From Siphonodentalium dalli (lineage: Eukaryota; Mollusca; Scaphopoda; Gadilida; Siphonodentaliidae): a DNA stretch of 64,000 nucleotides. This document shows positions 56,201 to 64,000 of the stretch, piece by piece. Positions within the stretch are counted from its first letter, which is position 1, and each line of letters begins with the position of its first letter. The position numbers and the translations under genes are program-made. The stretch is taken from positions 230,764,944-230,828,943 of the forward strand of contig CP136061.1 in assembly GCA_032622095.1 (NCBI GenBank). Reading direction: 5' to 3'. The notes beneath the pieces are model-generated. The model was not told the origin of the DNA. It saw only the letters and a list, made by a program, of their open reading frames with translations, and made no database searches.

Positions 56201-59200
56201 TGATGACCTGTTTTTACCAAATTTCAACTGCGTGGGGCGGCTTTACACTACCAGCGGTCACACTGTCTACACATATGAATCAACTAATGTGGAGGGTTAT
56301 CTCTGTAGAGTGTCCTGGTACCTCGAAATTAGGTAGAAATGCCAATTTATATGAAATCACGACGAATATGTCGGGACCCGTGCTGACCTCGTGCTCTAGA
56401 AATCCAGCTGCGTGGGGTTAAATTGTAAATAGGGATGATGTGTTGACCACAATGACATGCCTGTTATGTTCGTGGGTTATTCGTATGTGGTGTCCTGGAG
56501 CCCTAAAAACGGGCCATACTAGCGATAATGTTCGGTTTGTACATAGACGTATTGAAGTCCGTGATGACCTGTTTTTACCAAATTTCAACTGCGTGGGGTG
56601 GTTTTCCACTACCAGCGGTCACACTCTCTACACATATGCATCAACTAATGTGGAGGGATATCTCTGTAGAGTGTCCTGGTACCTCGAAATTAGGTAGAAA
56701 TGCCAATTTATATTAAATCACGACGAATATGTCGGGACCCGTGCTGACCTCGTGCTCTAGAAATCCAGCTGCGTGGGGTTAAATTGTAAATAGGGATGAT
56801 GTGTTGACCACAATGACATGCCTCTTATGTTCGTGGGTTATGCGTGTGTGGTGTCCTGGAGCCCTAAAAACGGGCCATACTAGCGATCATGTTCGGTTTG
56901 TACATAGACGTATTGAAGTCCGTGATGACCTGTTTTTACCAAATTTCAACTGCGTGGGGTGGTTTTCCACTACCAGTGGTCACACTCTCTACACGTATGC
57001 ATCAACTAATGTGGAGGGATATCTCTGTAGAGTGTCCTGGTACCTCGAAATTAGGTAGAAATGCCAATTTATATGAAATCACGACGAATATGTCGGGACC
57101 CGTGCTGACCTCGTGCTCTAGAAATCCAGCTGCGTGGGGTTAAATTGTAAATAGGGATGATGTGTTGACCACAATGACATGCCTGATATGTTCGTGGGTT
57201 ATGCGTGTGTGGTGTCCTGGAGCCCTAAAAACGGGCCATAATAGCGATAATGTTCGGTTTGTACATAGACGTATTGAAGTCCGTGATGACCTGTTTTTAC
57301 CAAATTTCAACTGCGTGGGGCGGCTTTACACTACCAGCGGTCACACTGTCTACACATATGAATCAACTAATGTGGAGGGTTATCTCTGTAGAGTGTCCTG
57401 GTACCTCGAAATTAGGTAGAAATGCCAATTTATATGAAATCACGACCAATATGTCGGGACCCGTGCTGACCTCGTGCTCTAGAAATCCAGCTGCGTGGGG
57501 TTAAATTGTAAATAGGGATGATGTGTTGACCACAATGACATGCCTGATATGTTCGTGGGTTATGCGTGTGTGGTGTCCTGGAGCCCTAAAAACGGGCCAT
57601 AATAGCGATAATGTTCGGTTTGTACATAGACGTATTGAAGTCCGTGATGACCTGTTTTTACCAAATTTCAACTGCGTGGGGCGGCTTTACACTACCAGCG
57701 GTCACACTGTCTACACATATGAATCAACTAATGTGGAGGGTTATCTCTGTAGAGTGTCCTGGTACCTCGAAATTAGGTAGAAATGCCAATTTATATGAAA
57801 TCACTACGAATATGTCGGGACCCGTGCTGACCTCGTGCTCTAGAAATCCAGCTGCGTGGGGTTAAATTGTAAATAGGGATGATGTGTTGACCACAATGAC
57901 ATGCCTGATATGTTCGTGGGTTATGCGCGTGTGGTGTCCTGGAGCCCTAAAAACGGGCCATAATAGCGATAATGTTCGGTTTGTACATAGACGTATTGAA
58001 GTCCGTGATGACCTGTTTTTACCAAATTTCAACTGCGTGGGGCGGCTTTACACTACCAGCGGTCACACTGTCTACACATATGAATCAACTAATGTGGAGG
58101 GTTATCTCTGTAGAGTGTCCTGGTACCTCGAAATTAGGTAGAAATGCCAATTTATATGAAATCACGACGAATATGTCGGGACCCGTGCTGACCTCGTGCT
58201 CTAGAAATCCAGCTGCGTGGGGTTAAATTGTAAATAGGGATGATGTGTTGACCACAATGACATGCCTGTTATGTTCGTGGGTTATTCGTATGTGGTGTCC
58301 TGGAGCCCTAAAAACGGGCCATACTAGCGATAATGTTCGGTTTGTACATAGACGTATTGAAGTCCGTGATGACCTGTTTTTACCAAATTTCAACTGCGTG
58401 GGGTGGTTTTCCACTACCAGCGGTCACACTCTCTACACATATGCATCAACTAATATGTCGGGATATCTCTGTAGAGTGTCCTGGTACCTCGAAATTAGGT
58501 AGAAATGCCAATTTATATTAAATCACGACGAATATGTCGGGACCCGTGCTGACCTCGTGCTCTAGAAATCCAGCTGCGTGGGGTTAAATTGTAAATAGGG
58601 ATGATGTGTTGACCACAATGACATGCCTCTTATGTTCGTGGGTTATGCGTGTGTGGTGTCCTGGAGCCCTAAAAACGGGCCATACTAGCGATCATGTTCG
58701 GTTTGTACATAGACGTATTGAAGTCCGTGATGACCTGTTTTTACCAAATTTCAACTGCGTGGGGTGGTTTTCCACTACCAGCGGTCACACTCTCTACACA
58801 TATGCATCAACTAATGTGGAGGGATATCTCTGTAGAGTGTCCTGGTACCTCGAAATTAGGTAGAAATGCCAATTTATATGAAATCACGACGAATATGTCG
58901 GGACCCGTGCTGACCTCGTGCTCTAGAAATCCAGCTGCGTGGGGTTAAATTGTAAATAGGGATGATGTGTTGACCACAATGACATGCCTGTTATGTTCGT
59001 GGGTTATGCGTATGTGGTGTCCTGGAGCCCTAAAAACGGCCCATACTAGCGATAATGTTCGGTTTGTACATAGACGTATTGAAGTCCGTGATGACCTGTT
59101 TTTACCAAATTTCAACTGCGTGGGGTGGTTTTCCACTACCAGTGGTCACACTCTCTACACGTATGCATCAACTAATGTGGAGGGATATCTCTGTAGAGTG

Positions 59201-61341
59201 TCCTGGTACCTCGAAATTAGGTAGAAATGCCAATTTATATGAAATCACGACGAATATGTCGGGACCCGTGCTGACCTCGTGCTCTAGAAATCCAGCTGCG
59301 TGGGGTTAAATTGTAAATAGGGATGATGTGTTGACCACAATGACATGCCTGATATGTTCGTGGGTTATGCGTGTGTGGTGTCCTGGAGCCCTAAAAACGG
59401 GCCATAATAGCGATAATGTTCGGTTTGTACATAGACGTATTGAAGTCCGTGATGACCTGTTTTTACCAAATTTCAACTGCGTGGGGCGGCTTTACACTAC
59501 CAGCGGTCACACTGTCTACACATATGAATCAACTAATGTGGAGGGTTATCTCTGTAGAGTGTCCTGGTACCTCGAAATTAGGTAGAAATGCCAATTTATA
59601 TGAAATCACGACCAATATGTCGGGACCCGTGCTGACCTCGTGCTCTAGAAATCCAGCTGCGTGGGGTTAAATTGTAAATAGGGATGATGTGTTGACCACA
59701 ATGACATGCCTGATATGTTCGTGGGTTATGCGTGTGTGGTGTCCTGGAGCCCTAAAAACGGGCCATAATAGCGATAATGTTCGGTTTGTACATAGACGTA
59801 TTGAAGTCCGTGATGACCTGTTTTTACCAAATTTCAACTGCGTGGGGCGGCTTTACACTACCAGCGGTCACACTGTCTACACATATGAATCAACTAATGT
59901 GGAGGGTTATCTCTGTAGAGTGTCCTGGTACCTCGAAATTAGGTAGAAATGCCAATTTATATGAAATCACGACGAATATGTCGGGACCCGTGCTGACCTC
60001 GTGCTCTAGAAATCCAGCTGCGTGGGGTTAAATTGTAAATAGGGATGATGTGTTGACCACAATGACATGCCTGTTATGTTCGTGGGTTATGCGTGTGTGG
60101 TGTCCTGGAGCCCTAAATACGGGCCATACTAGCGATAATGTTCGGTTTGTACATAGACGTATTGAAGTCCGTGATGACCTGTTTTTACCAAATTTCAACT
60201 GCGTGGGGTGGTTTTCCACTACCAGCGGTCACACTCTCTACACATATGCATCAACTAATGTGGAGGGATATCTCTGTAGAGTGTCCTGGTACCTCGAAAT
60301 TAGGTAGAAATGCCAATTTATATGAAATCACGACGAATATGTCGGGACCCGTGCTGACCTCGTGCTATAGAAATCCAGCTGCGTGGGGTTAAATTGTAAA
60401 TAGGGATGATGTGTTGACTACAATGACATGCCTGATATGTTCGTGGGTTATGCGTGTGTGGTGTCCTGGAGCCCTAAAAACGGGCCATAATAGCGATAAT
60501 GTTCGGTTTTTACATAGACGTATTGAAGTCCGTGATGACCTGTTTTTACCAAATTTCAACTGCGTGGGGTGGTTTTCCACTACCAGCGGTCACACTCTCT
60601 ACACATATGCATCAACTAATGTGGAGGGATATCTCTGTAGAGTGTCCTGGTACCTCGAAATTAGGTAGAAATGCCAATTTATATGAAATCACGTCGAATA
60701 TGTCGGGACCCGTGCTGACCTCGTGCTCTAGAAATTCAGCTGCATGGGGTTAAATTGTAATTAGGGCTGATGTGTTGACCACAATGACATACCTGCTATA
60801 TTCGTGGGTTATGCCTGTGTGGTGTCCTGGAGCCCTAAAAACGGGCCATAATAGCGATCATGTTCGGTTTGTACATAGAAGTATTGAATTCCGTGATGAC
60901 CTGCTTTTGCCAAATTTCAACTGTGTGGGTGGTTTTCCACTACCAGCGGTCACACTCTATACAAATATGCATCAACTAATGTGGAGGGATATCTCTGTAG
61001 AGTGTCCTGGTACCTCGAAATTAGGTAGAAATGCCAATTTATATGAAATCACGAAGAATATGTCGGGACCCGTGCTGACCTCGTGCTCTAGAAATCCAGC
61101 TGCGTGGGGATAAATTGTAATTAGGGCTAATGTGTCGACCACAATGACATACCTGTTATGTTCGTGGGTTATGCGTGTGGGGTGTCTAGGAGCCCTAAAA
61201 ACGGGCCATAATAGCGATAATGTTCGGGTTTGTACATAGACGTATTGAAGTCCGTGATGACCTGTTTTTACCAAATTTCAACTGCGTGGAGCGGTTTTCC
61301 ACTACGAGAGGTCACACTGTCTACACATATGCATCAACTAA
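47270..61341 (+). repeat. 361-bp satellite array, right arm
   Basis: About 38 units of 361 bp. The first ~1 kb (47,270-48,400) is visibly degenerate; the core from ~48,490 is highly homogeneous. Two main unit variants differ by GGTGGTTTTCCACTACC versus GGCGGCTTTACACTACC and by TATGCATCAACT versus TATGAATCAACT. Variant order repeats at longer periods: blocks recur after 3,609 bp (48,496 and 52,105), 1,805 bp (56,440 and 58,245) and 1,086 bp (53,910 and 54,996). The 84-85 codon frames in each unit are not conserved as protein because 361 is not a multiple of three. Confidence 0.97.
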
Positions 61342-61780
61342 TTGTTCCCGGGATCAAAGTAGGCATATATACCAAATTTGAGTGGGATCGGTCAAGGTCC
61401 AGAAACATGCCTAGATGAGCATATATGAGAGAGGTCAAGGTCAAGGACGCGATCGCATGTGAAATTTGACCCACCCGTATTGTTCCCGGGATCAAAGTAT
61501 GCCTACATATTAAATTTTAGTCGGATCGGTCGAGGTCCAGAAACATGCCTATATGAGCATATATGAGCGAGGTCAAGGTCAAGGCTAATGTCGGGACTAG
61601 TGCTGAGCTCGTTCTGATAAGTCTGGGCTCTGTAGGGTGTTATTTTAATTACCACTGGTGCGCTGACCACAATGACATATTTATGTTGTCGGTGGGTATA
61701 TACGATCTGGTCGCGATTTACGATCGCGATCGCGGGGCGCGATCGCGGTACGCGGTTGGCTAACAGAATCGTACATCTCT
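61342..61780. repeat. Right border of satellite-bearing inverted repeat
   Basis: Reverse complement of 41,413-41,850 with few differences; ends CAGAATCGTACATCTCT and then runs into TATATAGAGA(TA)n. Same GATCGCG cluster and two ~130-bp subrepeats with AGGTCAAGGTCAAGG. Confidence 0.85.
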
Positions 61781-61784
61781 ATAT

Positions 61785-61826
<42 letters not shown>

Positions 61827-62049
61827 GTAGTTCTCAAAATATATAGTACTAGCAGGGTTACCCGGCGTTGCCCAGGTTAATGCGATGTGAACCATCTGTA
61901 TGCTGTGGATATTTGTTGGTAATAGAAAATGCTCTTGCTTAAAGTGTTATACGTTTTCTCATAAATTGTATATTCAAATAGCATGATCATTACAGTCATG
62001 GAATATAAGTAGTGGCGCACCTTGTCAATTGTCATTCTGTTTATCGCGA
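61781..62049. repeat. TA tract and continuation of flanking-repeat family
   Basis: (TA)n followed by GTTCTCAAAATATATAGTAC, the same junction sequence that follows the TA tract of copy 1 at ~22,008 and other units here. Then AGCAGGGTTACCCGGCGTTG, whose family I do not assign. Confidence 0.6.
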
Positions 62050-62536
62050 TTAAAGGTACTCAATCCGTAAAGAGGGTCCCCATCTCAACAGATTCCTACA
62101 ACAACAATCCGATCAGAGGGTCCTATATTACTATTTCTTTGGCTTTGGGGGTACAAAATATTTGATTCGAGTCGAGGAACCCATCAAACAAAGCTCAGAG
62201 TTATTAGATATTGATTTTTGAAATTATTTAATTGCTCGAGATGAGTACTAATAACTGCCGTCAATTTGGTAACCTGCTCGAGATTTTACGCCAAAACTCT
62301 ATTCAAACAGACAAGGATGGATAACTCTATAATCAAGTGGTAATAATAACGAAATTTTGACTGTCTTCTGGGCCAGAAAGAATTCCCGATAATGAAAAAT
62401 AATAGATTTCTAAAATCGATATCTAACAAATCTTAGCTTTGATGGGTGACTTTCTCGACTCGAATCAAATATTTTTGACCCCCGAAGCCATTGAAATAGT
62501 AATTGAGAGGAGTTTTATCGGATTGAGTACCTTTAA
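62050..62536. mobile_element. Foldback element flanked by TTAA
   Basis: Starts TTAAAGGTACTCAATCCG and ends CGGATTGAGTACCTTTAA. Inner arms (AAATATTTGATTCGAGTCGAG and GACTCGAATCAAATATTT) also pair. A truncated relative lies at 44,449-44,756. TTAA at both ends may be the target site. Confidence 0.65.
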
Positions 62537-63225
62537 TCCGTTCCACCAATAATGAAGTATTTATTTATTTACAACTGCGTATACATTAGACGTTATAATA
62601 TGATACATGAACATCATAAACACACAATCAATCTAGTGGGTTGGACTAAGATATCGAGGACACCTGGCTAACATATCTCCATGAAGATACAGATGTTTCA
62701 AAGAAATGTCCAGGTGCTCCTCTGTTCATGGTGATATATACTGGCTAAATATTCTCAGTTTAAACGAAATGTTGCTGCGCCAATATATCAGCTACATGTG
62801 CCAGGCACAGAGCGAGATTTTGAGTTGTTTATGTCAGTCGATGAGTCTGTTCTAAAACACTTGTCAGATGTCAGTATTGGGGGATCCTCAACAGCCTTGT
62901 GCTACTAACTGCATTTTCTTGTATATCAGAAGAAACTATATTTGACTGCACACTGACTACTATTTTTGAACAGGCCTTCCATAACTCGTGACAAATTGTA
63001 ACTTTTTTGTGGAAACTCTATTGAATGGAACAGACTCACTTTTGTTATAATATATATGCAATCCTCTGACGGTTCGATGTCTCTCAGTTTGCACGAATAT
63101 ATGTATCTCTTCAATAGAATGATAAATATACGTTTAATGCTTCTTATATGTATCTTTTTTTGCTAGCTCATTGTGTGAATGCTCTGATTGCCATCCCCAT
63201 ATAAATGAAAGTTAAGAAGATATCA
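62537..63225. other. Non-coding stretch, nothing recognised
   Basis: No supported feature. Confidence 0.4.
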
Positions 63226-64000
63226 TTAGAGAAAAACGTGTATGAATTTGGTGGAAATTGGTGCCAAATATATTTGTATCAGCTTTTGCCTCTTTTGACA
63301 TACTTAAACCAGGCCCATTAGACACGTGGATGCATGATATACTGGCGATGATTATATATATGTTTGGTGGTAATCAGCAACTAAACAAATTTTGGGAATA
63401 GTTATGACCCCACATCTCTCACCCAAACGACAGCAATTTGGCGGCTTTAATGCACACGATCATATTCCTCGTATCATAGAGAAGAATAATATATCAAATT
63501 GGTGGAAATCTGGGCTAAAAATAGTTTATTAAATCAATTGTTGATGCAACGCTGACTCGAACAACTCCATATTGCGAAGGTGATTATGTATTCGTTTGGT
63601 GGAAATCGGCGACAAAACTATTTCACCCACCATATTTTTTTAATTTTGCCGACCTTCCCCGTTTCTTCCCCTGACACCAACAGCGTCATTTTAGAAAATT
63701 TTAACCCGCACCATTATCTTCCTTGTAAAAAGTTACCTCTCTTAGAACGCCTTGGTGCCATCTCGATTGTACCGCGTGAAGTTATATATAGAACGCACAC
63801 CGACTGAAAGAAAGACAGACGGACAGACATCACGATTTGATTTCTTGTATCATTTGAAAAGAACCATCTGAATTTGATGGTAATTGGTACTAAAAATATT
63901 TTGTATCAGTTTTGGTGACCCTCCCGTCCCTATTTCGGACTCAAGCTGCACACACTAAGACTCATTAGAGATGCATATATATGAAATTGGTGAAAATTGG
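63226..64000. repeat. Degenerate repeats of a GGTGGAAATTGGTG-type unit
   Basis: AATTTGGTGGAAATTGGTGC or variants recur near 63,246, 63,362, 63,500, 63,590, 63,860 and 63,980, usually followed by TTTGTATCAG-like sequence. A GACGGACAGACATCACG-type tail lies at 63,815. Old dispersed repeat material. Confidence 0.55.

Noticed and set aside
41860-61340. Dozens of 62-116 codon open frames on both strands in the satellite
   Set aside because: They recur every 361 bp in shifting registers because the unit is not a multiple of three. No domain pattern or selection signal; products of the repeat.

Overview
The window is animal (metazoan) nuclear DNA, probably from an aquatic invertebrate. It is AT-rich, has no dense host gene content, and is crowded with microsatellites, foldback elements, a SINE-like tRNA head, a 5S rRNA-derived fragment, a LINE remnant and a large satellite. 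Degenerate TTAGGG-type repeats near 5,950-6,068 and metazoan-type histone mRNA stem-loops agree with an animal host. I cannot fix the species. No host protein-coding gene could be supported.

Layout. Positions 1-20,548 are repeat-rich non-coding DNA: foldback hairpins at 5,042-5,272, 12,932-13,104, 14,017-14,169 and 16,301-16,475, a 2.2 kb inverted-repeat element at 7,177-9,394, and three tandem ~0.7 kb units at 18,310-20,548. A ~1.5-2 kb repeat then occurs twice. Copy 1 (20,549-22,030) is uninterrupted. Copy 2 starts at 22,586 and is broken first by a complete 17.3 kb Maverick/Polinton (23,984-41,289) and, about 120 bp further on, by a 20.4 kb satellite-bearing inverted-repeat structure (41,413-61,780). 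Copy 1 preserves both apparent empty sites, so the Polinton ends and its 6-bp target duplication GATGTC can be read exactly.

The Polinton looks intact. It has 291-bp terminal inverted repeats that are themselves palindromic arrays. Its right two thirds is a compact plus-strand block: protein-primed-type DNA polymerase B, an unknown, packaging ATPase, two small basic/Gly-Gly proteins, an unknown, a DDE integrase with a chromodomain, a two-helix membrane protein, penton-like minor capsid, pX-like core protein, double-jelly-roll major capsid, an unknown with a Cys cluster, and an adenain-like protease. Together these supply replication, integration, packaging, capsid and maturation functions, i.e. 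a potential virus. Polymerase B is driven from a perfect 189-bp-arm palindrome that also starts a divergent minus-strand gene with the same first 32 codons.

The left 4 kb of the Polinton is the most unusual part. Two tandem modules each hold two divergent small genes. The bidirectional promoter and the 3' ends are shared between modules, but the coding sequences are unrelated. Every one of the four genes ends, 14-23 nt (minus-strand gene 1: 19 nt) past its stop codon, in a canonical histone-mRNA-type stem-loop (GGCCCT-TTTC-AGGGCC); one gene has two in tandem. This suggests interchangeable cargo in a histone-style, possibly S-phase-coupled, non-polyadenylated expression shell.

The satellite structure has unique GATCGCG-rich borders (~440 bp, inverted), 361-bp tandem units in opposite orientation in a short left arm (~7 units) and a long right arm (~38 units), and a 2.8 kb non-satellite spacer. 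The remainder to 64,000 holds a TTAA-flanked foldback element and degenerate short repeats.
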